Shown here piece after piece: positions 9,018 through 19,493 of a stretch of DNA of 64,000 nucleotides (position 1 is the stretch's first letter; each line of letters begins with the position of its first letter). The notes beneath the pieces are model-generated. The model was not told the DNA's origin. It saw only the letters and a list, made by a program, of their open reading frames with translations, and did not search any database. The DNA comes from Sphingobacterium thalpophilum (GTDB taxonomy: Bacteria; Bacteroidota; Bacteroidia; Sphingobacteriales; Sphingobacteriaceae). Where the stretch lies: contig NZ_LR590484.1 in assembly GCF_901482695.1 (NCBI RefSeq), forward strand, positions 5,766,001-5,830,000, written 5' to 3'. The position numbers and the translations under genes were made by a program.

Positions 9018-9908
9018 TCAGGAAGTCTCCACTTCGGTCGAGAACCTGTTAACTAGCCATTTGTCTATTCGTTTGATGGGTTCCATCACCCACATGGCAA
9101 AGACAAAGGGAAAAGTCAGGGTAGTCCAGCCATGATGGATCATAAAATGATCAAAGTAAGTGGCTATCACAACAGCGATAAGCACGTATACACCGTCGCG
9201 AACACGCTGGCCGCTGAGTGCAATTCCCACCAAAACCGCATTGAAGCTAAAAATACCATTATTGGTCATATCTGTAGATTCGTGCCCGTGGTGGGATATA
9301 TAGATACTTACGATTACAGCGGCCGACGCATAAAGAGCTGCAATAGGCTTGCTGATAAAAACTCCGATAAAGAAAATCAGTCCTGCAATTAGACTGCCCT
9401 GAAAGATCACCTGTCCGAACGCATGCCCTTCAATTAGGAAATCATCCATCTCCTCGATATCGACAAAATGATCAGGCACTGTCCGTAGTGCCAATTCAGG
9501 AATACTCAACACATATAGTGCGATCCAGGTGATGACGATAAAAGGGAAAGTAAAGACAGGAACATTTTTTTTCAAAGCGAACCCCATTAGCATGGTGGTC
9601 AAAGCTGATCCAAGGATCAAGGCTCCCCATACCCAGATGTTTGCCTGAAAATAAAAAACCACTGCGATTCCATACAATGCAGCATTAAAACCAAACAGTC
9701 CATCATGGATGTGCTCCTCATCAAACTTCATCAGTCTGGCAGTTAGGATGCCAACTATATTCGCCAGAATTCCGGCAAATCCCATCAGTACTGAATCATA
9801 AATAATTGCTCCGATAAACAATAGGCCGGTCCAGCTATTGCCTTGGAGCATAATCTGCCCAAATCCTTTAAAGAAAGCTTTTACAAAGGCGAGGATGTTA
9901 TTTTTCAT
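9018..9908 (-). CDS. Urea transporter (UT/SLC14 family)
   Basis: A 296-residue integral membrane protein with two homologous halves, visible as GLFGFNAALYGIA in the first and GIFSFNAVLVGIA in the second. This internal duplication is the hallmark of the trimeric urea-channel (UT) family that passes urea down its gradient. It is encoded after ureD in the urease unit, which supports urea as substrate. About ten hydrophobic helices can be picked out. It is distinct from the acid-gated UreI and from HupE/UreJ nickel permeases. Confidence 0.88.
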   Translation of the reverse strand: MKNNILAFVKAFFKGFGQIMLQGNSWTGLLFIGAIIYDSVLMGFAGILANIVGILTARLMKFDEEHIHDGLFGFNAALYGIAVVFYFQANIWVWGALILGSALTTMLMGFALKKNVPVFTFPFIVITWIALYVLSIPELALRTVPDHFVDIEEMDDFLIEGHAFGQVIFQGSLIAGLIFFIGVFISKPIAALYASAAVIVSIYISHHGHESTDMTNNGIFSFNAVLVGIALSGQRVRDGVYVLIAVVIATYFDHFMIHHGWTTLTFPFVFAMWVMEPIKRIDKWLVNRFSTEVETS

Positions 9909-9948
9909 ACGTAGATAATTTTGTTATTTGTTCAATTGTGAGGATGGC

Positions 9949-10740
9949 TTAATTCAGAAACAGCGACGTCCACAGTGTACTTTCAATTTCTTTAAAAAGC
10001 ATGTACAGCTGCTCTGCGCCATAACCCAATACACGTATCATAAAACCATCCTGCTGTAATTGACTGATGCCAAAAGCGACGTCTTTTGTTTCGCCATATT
10101 TTTCATAGAACGTTTCAACCCAATCAGTCGGGTCCAGTCCTGCACTATTCAGATAGATTAGAGTACCCTGATGTGTATAACCTTCCAAAATACCGAGCCC
10201 CTGAATAGGCATACGATCAGGCTGCAGAAGTACGTTGTCCTTGAGAACCAGCTTTCCATTAACGAAGCATTCCGTCAAATTTTGAAAATGGTTATATTGA
10301 AACTCTTCTCCGGACATCTTACGCCCACAGGTCACGATTTCACTCAGCAATAAATGGCAATTTGCCGCAAGGTGAACAAGATTATGGCTCAAAAAATGTG
10401 AAGATTGCTGTGGAACAACAGGGTGAGGCACATAAGAGAACACAGCCCCTTCGCCAAGACGGACCTGCATGGTCTGAGAAGAGTGTCCCTTCATATGGAA
10501 CAACCGTTGATAGGCCTGCGTTTGCAACTGCAACTTCGCACCGGCATCAATATCTATCTGGATCTGATGATCATCGCCATCCAGCAGCCCCGGAGAGGAA
10601 CTCATAATCATCAGATAGGCTGCATTGTCATTTTGGTATTGCCCGACTGGAACAATACGAAAGGGCTGGGTGACGTACGCATCCTTCATAAAGGATTTTC
10701 CTTCACGATGGGCTATTTTAACAGCTAAAGAACACACCAT
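9949..10740 (-). CDS. ureD: Urease accessory protein UreD
   Basis: UreD (UreH) is the scaffold that binds apo-urease together with UreF and UreG while nickel is inserted. The 263-residue protein has family features: PFRIVPVGQYQNDNAAYLMIMSSSPGLLDGDDHQIQIDIDAGAKLQLQTQAYQRLF, VFSYVPHPVVPQQSSHF and SEIVTCGRKMSGE. The start ATG lies 2 bases after the ureG stop. It is the last accessory gene of the A-ureABC-omp-ureEFGD order and precedes the urea channel. Confidence 0.93.
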   Translation of the reverse strand: MVCSLAVKIAHREGKSFMKDAYVTQPFRIVPVGQYQNDNAAYLMIMSSSPGLLDGDDHQIQIDIDAGAKLQLQTQAYQRLFHMKGHSSQTMQVRLGEGAVFSYVPHPVVPQQSSHFLSHNLVHLAANCHLLLSEIVTCGRKMSGEEFQYNHFQNLTECFVNGKLVLKDNVLLQPDRMPIQGLGILEGYTHQGTLIYLNSAGLDPTDWVETFYEKYGETKDVAFGISQLQQDGFMIRVLGYGAEQLYMLFKEIESTLWTSLFLN

Positions 10741-10742
10741 AA

Positions 10743-11381
10743 TTAACGTAACAACTTAGGTTCTTCAATATCCTGTAGCAATGCATATTTTTTGATCCAG
10801 CCCACAATTTCCTCCAATCCTTCGCCAGTTTTTAAATTGGAAAATAAAAAGGGAGCTCCTCTACGAATTTTACGGGCATCGTTTTCCATCACTTCGAGAC
10901 TTGCGCCGACATATGGTGCCAGATCTTTTTTGTTGATCAGCAGAAGATCGGAACGAGTAATTGCAGGACCACCCTTACGCGGCATTTTCTCGCCTTCAGC
11001 CACATCGATGACAAAGATGGTAATATCCGCAAGGTCGGGACTGTAGGTCGATGTCAGGTTGTCGCCTCCACTTTCAATCAGGATCAGCTCGAGGTCGGGA
11101 AAACGGCTCGCCAATTCGTCAACAGCTTCTAAATTCATACTGGCATCTTCGCGTATGGCTGTATGCGGGCAGCCACCGGTCTCCACCCCGATAATACGTT
11201 CGCGTGGCAATAAACTATTTTTTGCCATAAATTCTGCATCTTCTTTGGTGTAGATATCGTTGGTAATCACCGCAAGGTCAAGTTCATTTACTAAACGGCG
11301 GCTCAATCTTTCCAACAAAGCAGTTTTACCAGAGCCCACAGGGCCACCGACACCAATTTTAACATATTTTCTATTTTCCAT
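10743..11381 (-). CDS. ureG: Urease accessory GTPase UreG
   Basis: UreG is the SIMIBI-class GTPase that powers nickel delivery to urease. The 212-residue protein has the P-loop GVGGPVGSGKTALLERL, the metal motif Cys-Pro-His in GGCPHTAIREDAS, and ESGGDNLTSTYSPDLADITIFVIDVA, with NKKDLA as the guanine-specificity motif. There is no His-rich N-terminal extension. It lies 11 bases after ureF and 2 bases before ureD. Confidence 0.97.
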   Translation of the reverse strand: MENRKYVKIGVGGPVGSGKTALLERLSRRLVNELDLAVITNDIYTKEDAEFMAKNSLLPRERIIGVETGGCPHTAIREDASMNLEAVDELASRFPDLELILIESGGDNLTSTYSPDLADITIFVIDVAEGEKMPRKGGPAITRSDLLLINKKDLAPYVGASLEVMENDARKIRRGAPFLFSNLKTGEGLEEIVGWIKKYALLQDIEEPKLLR

Positions 11382-11392
11382 TTTGTATATTT

Positions 11393-12088
11393 TTAAGAGA
11401 TATAAACCCTAGAGTATAATCGTTCGTGCTGCATGCAGCGGATATCAAATCCAATATTGCAGAGGCCCACTAAGTTTCGTTCAACTGACAACGTCTCCTG
11501 ACAGAGGCCAAGGATGTCCTCGTGCAGGCTAAATAGTATATCCTGGCCGTCCAACTGCCCTAGTGGCACGAGTTTTACGGCATTGGTTACCATGGTGATC
11601 GCCGCATTATAGTAGAAGGCGTGCAGCGATTCTTCAAGAGGAATCTCCAGCAGAGCGGCCAGCATCCCATACATCAGACAATAGTGGCTGTCGACTTCTT
11701 TTTTTTGTATAAGTGCACCCCAGGTGAGCACCAGATCCTCTGGCTGGTAGCGACTGAATATTTTATAAATACGTACGCCTAATTTTTTGCTGGCTTCACG
11801 AATTTCTTTGGCGCTTTTCAGCGCAGTACATTCTTGGTCCAATGCGATAAGGGCTTGCAGGTCCTGTGTTATCGTCGCTTCATAAGCCAACCTCATCAGC
11901 GCAGCATCGTTGTACTTCAGGTTGTACCACAGGTTACGGCGTACATATTTCTCAGCCGTCGCTTTGTCATGGACCAGTCCTTGCTGCACGTAGGTCTCCA
12001 ATCCATTGGAGTGCGTGAATCCACCAATAGGCAGCGTAGGATCTGCGAGATGGAGCAATTTGCCCAGAAAGGTATTTTTCATTGACAT
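11393..12088 (-). CDS. ureF: Urease accessory protein UreF
   Basis: UreF recruits UreG to the urease-UreD complex and acts as its regulator. The 231-residue helical protein shows LLHLADPTLPIGGFTHSNGLETYVQQG at the N-terminus, the clearest UreF signature, and EECLHAFYYNAAITMVTNAVKLVPLGQ-like helices in the second half. It sits between ureE and ureG in the urease unit. Confidence 0.95.
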   Translation of the reverse strand: MSMKNTFLGKLLHLADPTLPIGGFTHSNGLETYVQQGLVHDKATAEKYVRRNLWYNLKYNDAALMRLAYEATITQDLQALIALDQECTALKSAKEIREASKKLGVRIYKIFSRYQPEDLVLTWGALIQKKEVDSHYCLMYGMLAALLEIPLEESLHAFYYNAAITMVTNAVKLVPLGQLDGQDILFSLHEDILGLCQETLSVERNLVGLCNIGFDIRCMQHERLYSRVYIS

Positions 12089-12143
12089 AAATTATTTGTT
12101 CATTATTTGCTTGCGAAGTGTTAGTGCGCTGTGTTCGGGCTTA

Positions 12144-12644
12144 CTACTTACTATCGATCATTATTGAGATATTTTTTGTCGAAAATTTCAGCTGCTCATG
12201 ATGTCTGGAACCCACGTTTGCATTCAGCTGATATAGAAGCTGACGTTCGCAAAGTTCGGGGCCGAATCCATGTTTGGACAACCATTCAAACATAGACCGT
12301 TCGTAAGGCATGAGCAATTCATTTGCCTCCACAAAAAGAGGCAAATGTTTGTTACCAATTTCACTGCACAGATAAGCTATATCCAGGAAATCAGCCGCAA
12401 TCACTTTGATCACTGAGCAAGGCCGGATCGTAACGATCACTACTTTTTCATCGTCTTCGTATAGAATATCGCCCTCCTTTAGACAGGCAGTATTGCCTAG
12501 AAGTCTTATCGCGATATCCATACCTTCAGCTGTGCGGAGTCGCTGTATTCGTTTGGTGGCTTCATACCATTCTATCGCAAGTAGATCATGACGTTTATGG
12601 ATCTGCTCATATCGGCTATTTCTTGTTATCTCAGTAACGATCAT
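12144..12644 (-). CDS. ureE: Urease nickel metallochaperone UreE
   Basis: UreE is a dimeric nickel-binding chaperone that hands nickel to UreG. The 166-residue protein has an N-terminal peptide-binding-like domain and a ferredoxin-like metal domain with the interface histidine in EIGNKHLPLF. The C-terminal tail is poor in histidine apart from SRHHEQ, so it lacks the His-rich storage tail seen in Klebsiella. It begins 4 bases before the end of the outer-membrane barrel gene. A second, divergent UreE-like gene lies in the nickel-uptake unit at 22.3 kb. Confidence 0.9.
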   Translation of the reverse strand: MIVTEITRNSRYEQIHKRHDLLAIEWYEATKRIQRLRTAEGMDIAIRLLGNTACLKEGDILYEDDEKVVIVTIRPCSVIKVIAADFLDIAYLCSEIGNKHLPLFVEANELLMPYERSMFEWLSKHGFGPELCERQLLYQLNANVGSRHHEQLKFSTKNISIMIDSK

Positions 12645-12648
12645 AAGA

Positions 12649-13230
12649 TTAAAAGAAGAGGTTTTTTGATAGTCCCAAACCTACGGTAGAACCGTTGATA
12701 CCTGTAATGACTTCATGATCATCAGCCAGCACTGCATCTTTGCCATGGATCTTTTTGTAAGACAGCTCCGCTACTTTTGCCTTGAGTGCCCAGCCCTTTC
12801 CGAGGTTAATGCCAACTAATGGGTATACTCTGAACAGGAAACCATTGTATTTTCCATCAACAGGTCCTTCTTGGCCCACTACATGCTGATCGCCCCATAA
12901 ATAATGTGCGTCCACCTGTCCGATCAACATAAAATGCTCACCTAATGGCCAGGTGTTGCTATAGAATGGTCCCAGCTCGTGGGTATGATCTGTAAAGTCC
13001 AGCGCTTTGTTGTATGCTGTATTAAAGCCGTAGTTGACCCCGACATTCATGTTGTCGTTGAAAAAGTAACCGATCCCGACCGGTGCTGCACCAAATTGGT
13101 GACCTGCAGTGGTCTCGTGATAATTGACCGAGCCATAAAGCATGATGCCACCTTTTTGGGCAAAGGCTGTATGTATTGAAAAGCAAGCTGTGGCCAGACA
13201 GGTACTCAAAAAGATTTTTATGTATTTCAT
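12649..13230 (-). CDS. Small outer-membrane beta-barrel protein in the urease operon
   Basis: Start taken at 13230 (MKYIKIFLSTCLATACF), which gives a clean signal peptide ending HTAFAQ; longer in-frame starts add non-leader residues. The mature part is about 170 residues of amphipathic strands (GIMLYGSVNYHETTAGHQFG, NMNVGVNYGFNTAYNK) and ends in two Phe residues, as expected for an outer-membrane barrel of about eight strands. Its place between ureC and ureE is unusual and suggests a role in entry of urea or nickel, which is inference. It carries several His residues (FTDHTHELG, GDQHVVG). Confidence 0.7.
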   Translation of the reverse strand: MKYIKIFLSTCLATACFSIHTAFAQKGGIMLYGSVNYHETTAGHQFGAAPVGIGYFFNDNMNVGVNYGFNTAYNKALDFTDHTHELGPFYSNTWPLGEHFMLIGQVDAHYLWGDQHVVGQEGPVDGKYNGFLFRVYPLVGINLGKGWALKAKVAELSYKKIHGKDAVLADDHEVITGINGSTVGLGLSKNLFF

Positions 13231-13293
13231 ATATCTGTTTTTCATATATACTATGGCGCGATCAGCTATCACGCCATAGTTGTAGTCATCGGG

Positions 13294-15011
<1,718 letters not shown>

Positions 15012-15015
<4 letters not shown>

Positions 15016-15389
15016 GACACTTTATTTTTAAAGCCTTTTTCCTTCACTTTTTTTAATGCATTCTCTTTCGCTACTTCAGTCTCGGTATCGCCGTTAACCA
15101 AGTCATTATGACCATATATCCGTTTCGCTCCCGCATAAGGCACCAGCTCTACCTCTTTGGATTCTCCCGGTTCAAAACGCACAGCTGTACTGGCAATAAT
15201 ATTGAGACGTTTTCCGAAAGCTTTCGCCCGGTCAAACTCCATCATTCTGTTCACTTCAAAGAAGTGAAAATGCGATCCTACCTGGATAGGTCTATCGCCT
15301 GTATTCGTCACAGTGATCGTTGTCACTTCTCTGCCTTCGTTGCAGATAACATGACCATCTGCTATAAAAAATTCTCCTGGAATCATCAT
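15012..15389 (-). CDS. ureB: Urease subunit beta
   Basis: Small structural subunit of urease. The 125-residue protein starts MMIPGEFFIADGHVICNEGREV and contains TNTGDRPIQVGSHFHFFEVN and FDRAKAFGKRLNIIASTAVRFEPGESKEVELVPYAGAKRIYG, diagnostic for UreB. The C-terminus is slightly extended and Lys-rich. It is encoded separately from ureA (15 bases apart), the three-subunit arrangement common in bacteria and unlike the fused Helicobacter UreA. Confidence 0.97.
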
Positions 15390-15403
15390 ATCTATTTTAA
15401 CGG

Positions 15404-15706
15404 TTATCGAATCGGGTTATGAACAGTCACCAGTTTTGTGCCGTCGGGGAAGGTTGCCTCGATCTGCACATCGTGAATCATTTCAGGTACACCCTCCATG
15501 ACGTCCTCACGCGTCAACAGTGTGGCGCCAAATTGCATCAATTCGGCCACGGTACGTCCATCGCGGGCAGCTTCCAGCAGCTCACTGCTGATCAAAGCAA
15601 TAGACTCCGGATAATTTAATTTAAGTCCTCTAGCTTTACGTTTTTTCGCTAGTTCGCCTGCAAGATGAAGCAATAGCTTCTCTGTCTCTCTAGGTAATAA
15701 ATGCAT
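15404..15706 (-). CDS. ureA: Urease subunit gamma
   Basis: Smallest urease subunit, 100 residues: MHLLPRETEKLLLHLAGELAKKRKARGLKLNYPESIALISSELLEAARDG and QIEATFPDGTKLVTVHNPIR cover nearly the whole UreA consensus. It heads the structural genes, 159 bases after the small exported protein A on the same strand. I did not find a convincing terminator in between, so read-through from A is plausible. Confidence 0.97.
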   Translation of the reverse strand: MHLLPRETEKLLLHLAGELAKKRKARGLKLNYPESIALISSELLEAARDGRTVAELMQFGATLLTREDVMEGVPEMIHDVQIEATFPDGTKLVTVHNPIR

Positions 15707-15865
15707 ATAAAAAATTATTTAAATTGTTGTTATTTCAGTCAAGATCGGTCATAGCGAGCCCATACGATTCAAATAATCGTTCCGAAATTGGGGACAGACA
15801 AAAGCTTGATACAGAAACTCAAGGGTATCATGTAAGGAGCCTCTGTCTATTAAGAAAGGGGAAAG

Positions 15866-16276
15866 TTATCCCTGAAATGGGATCTTTAAACTCTGGAAGA
15901 GAATATATTTCGGTGGTAACACCAACCGGTCCATATACGGTGTTCTGTTATTCGGCAGTTGGAGAAATGCCGGATAACAGAATAAAAATAGACAAACAGA
16001 GAGTATTGCCCAATCAAGCAATTTACTCCATTCATCTTTTAAATCCATCTGTTCGGTGATGTCATAAAGATCATGTTCATGAACAGCAGCAACTAAATAC
16101 TCCCGGTCAGATGGATGGTTTGTATCACCAACTTGCGGTTGCGCAGCTATTCCATACAAGCGGATGTGAGAAGGCGAAAGTACAGCAGCATGCTTAGGCA
16201 CAGCCATCCCTCCCAGGAGTACAAAGCCCAGGAGAAATACGATAAAAATCCAACTATGTCTAATAAATGTGTTCAC
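15866..16276 (-). CDS. Small exported His-containing protein A, first gene of the urease unit
   Basis: Not a family I recognise. The start is taken as the GTG at 16276 (VNTFIRHSWIFIVFLLGFVLLGG), because the promoter box at 16297-16304 lies inside the longer ATG-started frame; an AGGA sits before the GTG. It encodes about 136 residues: an N-terminal hydrophobic leader, a polar stretch with the HExH-like segment VHEHDLYD, a second hydrophobic segment (WAILSVCLFLFC) and the C-terminus ILFQSLKIPFQG. Protein B at 24.1-24.4 kb has the same order of features and ends LLFEQLKIPF. Its position before ureABC suggests a nickel-related envelope role; this is inference. Confidence 0.6.
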   Translation of the reverse strand: MNTFIRHSWIFIVFLLGFVLLGGMAVPKHAAVLSPSHIRLYGIAAQPQVGDTNHPSDREYLVAAVHEHDLYDITEQMDLKDEWSKLLDWAILSVCLFLFCYPAFLQLPNNRTPYMDRLVLPPKYILFQSLKIPFQG

Positions 16277-16296
16277 TAATCCTATTTTTTGTTGTC

Positions 16297-16304
16297 CAAA
16301 TTTA
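16297..16304 (-). promoter_or_regulatory. Promoter -7 box of the urease unit
   Basis: On the minus strand the octamer reads TAAATTTG, matching TAnnTTTG. There is no clear -33 TTG at the usual distance. It lies 20 bp downstream of the conserved 20-bp motif, the same geometry as upstream of protein B. Confidence 0.6.
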
Positions 16305-16324
16305 CAACCAAAGCAGACCACCTC

Positions 16325-16344
16325 AGTAGTACAAATCTTGAATT
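16325..16344 (-). promoter_or_regulatory. Shared putative activator site, copy 1
   Basis: On the minus strand the sequence is AATTCAAGATTTGTACTACT. The copy upstream of protein B at 24503-24522 differs at one base (A to G). Both lie 20 bp upstream of a TAnnTTTG box, the position expected for an activator. The core CAAnnnTTG is a short palindrome. The regulator is unknown. Confidence 0.6.
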
Positions 16345-16400
16345 AAATAGTCTAAATTTGTTCAAAAACCTGCTTTACACCTATTCTCTCCATTTTCATG

Positions 16401-18836
16401 TTAAAAGGAATAACCGAGGGAAACCATGATATTCCTAGGTGCCCCAGCAAAAGCCCGCGTGTAATCAAATCCCCCAAGAAAGTAATACTTATCAAACAGG
16501 TTATTAAGGTTTATTGCGATCTTCATTGCACCTAAATGATAGTAGGCGGCGGTATTGACCGTTGTATAAGAAGGCCACTGCCCCCATAGCGCATTTCCTG
16601 CATTGTCTTTCCCAATGCTATTATCCATGCGCCTTTGGTCCACATAATAGACTCCCACACCAAAGCCAAGCCCTTTTAAAGTTTTTTGCGAAAAGACATA
16701 CTTCAGCCAGGCACTCGACATATTTTTGGGAGCTCCAGGCAAGGTCTGCCCCACTTCAGATGCGACAGATGAAGATTTCACTTCCGTATCGTTATATGTA
16801 TAATTGGCCATTACCTGAAACTCAGGCGTCAGCTGCCCACGAATATCCAGCTCAACACCTCGCGAAAGGGCATTGCCTGACTGCCGATATTCAGGCAGAC
16901 CAGAATCGTTGATTGTACCCGTAGCAATAAGCATATTTCGACGTTCAATATGAAAAAAGGAAAGGTCCATTTGTAACTGCTCTTTAAAAAAGCCTGTTTT
17001 CAACCCAGTTTCGATCTGGAAACTACGTTCGGCCTCAAATGGTTTATCCGCACCATAGTCCTTATAATTCTGAATAAAGTTGGCTCCCACCGGTACAAAA
17101 CCTTGCGAGTAACTCGCAAAATAATTAACCTGTCTATTTATTCCGTAGGTGACTCCAAGACGTGGCAATAAAGCATTCTGGGTCGCATGGAACCGATTTT
17201 GCCCATCAATGGTTTCGGAAGAATAGTGTTCATGCCGTATGCCAAGGACCAATTTCAGCTGATCTGAAAAACTAATCTGATCTTGTATATATTTACCTGT
17301 CGTCTTATATGGACTCAAAAACGGATATGCCACCTGCGTACGCCACACGTAATTGGTCAAATCATGCGTGGTATACATGGGATGGTTGAGATCAAACGTC
17401 AACGGGACCACCTTCCCATCTATGTTCTGCTGTCGTGCCTCGCGCAGCTGATTTTCTTTATCACCGCGGTATTGTGCGAAATCTATCCCGGCAACGATAT
17501 GATGGTCCATTTTGTTTCCAGACAGATCCCACTTCACATAACCAACCACATTATCCGTATAATCCCGTCCATGACGGTCAAAAAACCGCATATTCATTAT
17601 GGTATTGTGCGGAGCATCCGCGAAAGTATTTAAGGTCCGGTGCTCATTGACGTCTTCCTGATAAATGGACTTCATATAACTGAGGTTCAGGCTAAGGTCT
17701 TCTGTTAGCTTTTGAGTAAGACGCCCACTTAGTGAAAAGGTTTTCGAATTGTAGAAATCAGAAGGCTGACTCAATGTAAATGAACGTGGAAGCGCATAGA
17801 AATTATTTTCTTTGATTCCCATGCCGCGGTCCAGATAACCATTGAATTGATTGTAGACGACATCCACATCCACAGTAGTTCCCACCCTGGGCTTAAAGGT
17901 AAATGAGGGCGCGATCATGATGCGTTTTTGGCGATTGACATCGCGAAAAGTCCTTGTATCTTCATAGCCCCAATTGAACCGGTAAAGAATTCGCCGTGCA
18001 CTATCCAGCGGACCACCCAGATCCACGGTGGTACGCATGGTTTCGAAACTTCCACCGGCAAAGGTTACAGCACCTTTAAACTGCTCCAAGGGTTTCTTGG
18101 TCGTCATATTGATTGTCCCGCCCGGCACCACATCACCAAATAATGAGGCTCCTGGTCCTTTAAGGACTTCGATATTTTCGAGATTAAGAGTCAATGGCGC
18201 ATTATAATAACTATTGCCATAACTATAGCCCGAGCGAAGGCCGTTCACTAAACGTATGCCCGTTTCATAACCACTTTTAAAACCGCGGATGATCACATCG
18301 TCATATGACGAAGCTTCCGTTACTCCGGCCAGATCCTGAATCAATGCGCCTGTTGTAAAGGCCTGTTTATCCTCAATAAATTCCTTGCTCAGTACAGCGA
18401 CAGATTGTGGAAGGTCTTTCAATTTTCCGGCGAACTTCCCCCCCAATTCCATATTGTTCGTCAAATAAGAATTATTGCGGCGACCAGTTACCAGCACTTC
18501 GTCAAGCGTCCTGTCATCTTCTTCGAGCGTCAGCCGCAGACCTTTTTTAACATTCCAGCTGATTTGCTCCAGACTAACGAGCTGTGATTTATAGCCCAGT
18601 GCGGCAACCTGTAACTGCAGGGGAAATCCTACGGCAGCGATCAAACGAAATTCGCCATCGGCATCTGTAGTCGTTTGCTGTCCATGATTGGCCAGTGTTA
18701 TGGTAACCCCTGGAATGGGCACGCCATTTTTATCCTGTATTTTACCAAATATTGCAGTGCCTTGCTGCGCATACACCCCGATAGGAGCAACAGTTGTCAT
18801 TAATGCGAAAGCAAGCGCCTTCATTGAATTATTCAT
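16401..18836 (-). CDS. TonB-dependent receptor, probably nickel/metallophore uptake
   Basis: An 811-residue outer-membrane receptor: signal peptide ending GVYAQ, a carboxypeptidase-regulatory-like domain (about residues 27-110, GKIQDKNGVPIPGVTITLANHGQ), a plug domain with LKDLPQSVAVLSKEFIEDKQ and GPGASLFGDVVPGGTINMTTKKP, and a 22-strand-type barrel ending MVSLGYSF. The plug and barrel are of the siderophore-receptor (FhuA/FecA-like) type and not SusC type. It is the last gene of the unit with hypAB, a UreE-like protein and a FecBCD importer. Nickel or a nickel chelate is therefore the likely cargo; a ferric siderophore remains possible. Confidence 0.85.
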   Translation of the reverse strand: MNNSMKALAFALMTTVAPIGVYAQQGTAIFGKIQDKNGVPIPGVTITLANHGQQTTTDADGEFRLIAAVGFPLQLQVAALGYKSQLVSLEQISWNVKKGLRLTLEEDDRTLDEVLVTGRRNNSYLTNNMELGGKFAGKLKDLPQSVAVLSKEFIEDKQAFTTGALIQDLAGVTEASSYDDVIIRGFKSGYETGIRLVNGLRSGYSYGNSYYNAPLTLNLENIEVLKGPGASLFGDVVPGGTINMTTKKPLEQFKGAVTFAGGSFETMRTTVDLGGPLDSARRILYRFNWGYEDTRTFRDVNRQKRIMIAPSFTFKPRVGTTVDVDVVYNQFNGYLDRGMGIKENNFYALPRSFTLSQPSDFYNSKTFSLSGRLTQKLTEDLSLNLSYMKSIYQEDVNEHRTLNTFADAPHNTIMNMRFFDRHGRDYTDNVVGYVKWDLSGNKMDHHIVAGIDFAQYRGDKENQLREARQQNIDGKVVPLTFDLNHPMYTTHDLTNYVWRTQVAYPFLSPYKTTGKYIQDQISFSDQLKLVLGIRHEHYSSETIDGQNRFHATQNALLPRLGVTYGINRQVNYFASYSQGFVPVGANFIQNYKDYGADKPFEAERSFQIETGLKTGFFKEQLQMDLSFFHIERRNMLIATGTINDSGLPEYRQSGNALSRGVELDIRGQLTPEFQVMANYTYNDTEVKSSSVASEVGQTLPGAPKNMSSAWLKYVFSQKTLKGLGFGVGVYYVDQRRMDNSIGKDNAGNALWGQWPSYTTVNTAAYYHLGAMKIAINLNNLFDKYYFLGGFDYTRAFAGAPRNIMVSLGYSF

Positions 18837-18852
18837 AAAAATCCGTTAAGAG

Positions 18853-19413
18853 CTATTTCATCAGTTCTAGTTTCTTCTCGCGTCGAGTGCCCGACAGCTC
18901 GCCTACCAATAGTTCCATATGAATTGTAGGAAAGCCACATTCCTCACGTACATCGCTGATTCGGAAACCTTGTTTTAACCAAAACTCACAGGCCCCTTCC
19001 AAAAAAGGATGTGTATGTAAATAAAGGCGCTCGATCTCTTCACGCTTTGCTATTCGCAGCAAGTATTCAAACAATACTGTCCCAAGACCAGTCCGGCGAT
19101 AGGCGGGATCCACAAAAAGGCGAGCAACCTCCACGGTCTTACGTTCGTCAAGGCCGAGGTGCGGAAACCGATAATCGTAGCCGAGCATCCCGATTACGCC
19201 AACTAACTGGCCCATACAATCCCGCGCCTGTAAAAATGTTCCCATTTGGTTATCGAGATATACCCGTTTAAAATCAACTAGATCTTTCGGAAGTTTGTTG
19301 GCATCCAGCATTGGGAAGAGCTGTTTTCGAAATTCAATCACGTAGGGCAATACAGTATCGATATCATCCTCAGTGATTGTTGTAATTGATATGTTATAAC
19401 TATGATTTTCCAT
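18853..19413 (-). CDS. GNAT family N-acetyltransferase
   Basis: Start taken at 19413 (MENHSYNISITTITEDDID); a longer frame adds 11 residues of upstream sequence. The 186-residue protein has the acetyl-CoA-binding segment VARLFVDPAYRRTGLGTVLFEYLLRIA and the C-terminal half RLYLHTHPFLEGACEFWLKQGFRISD, typical of GNATs. It lies between the ABC ATPase and the TonB receptor in the nickel-uptake unit. The substrate is unknown; a role in modifying a metallophore is conceivable but not shown by the sequence. Confidence 0.85.
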   Translation of the reverse strand: MENHSYNISITTITEDDIDTVLPYVIEFRKQLFPMLDANKLPKDLVDFKRVYLDNQMGTFLQARDCMGQLVGVIGMLGYDYRFPHLGLDERKTVEVARLFVDPAYRRTGLGTVLFEYLLRIAKREEIERLYLHTHPFLEGACEFWLKQGFRISDVREECGFPTIHMELLVGELSGTRREKKLELMK

Positions 19414-19493
19414 GATAATTGCTCTTTTATTGTCCTGTCTCCACATTGACCAACCTTATGCTTATATACCTCTACATAAGCACACCTATTCAG

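Noticed and set aside
9132..9392. Plus-strand open frame within the urea-channel gene
   Set aside because: Shadow of the channel gene; the minus-strand protein has clear family repeats.
15707..15865. Possible metal riboswitch or separate promoter between protein A and ureA
   Set aside because: I looked for NiCo-like conserved blocks and a TAnnTTTG box and found neither convincingly.
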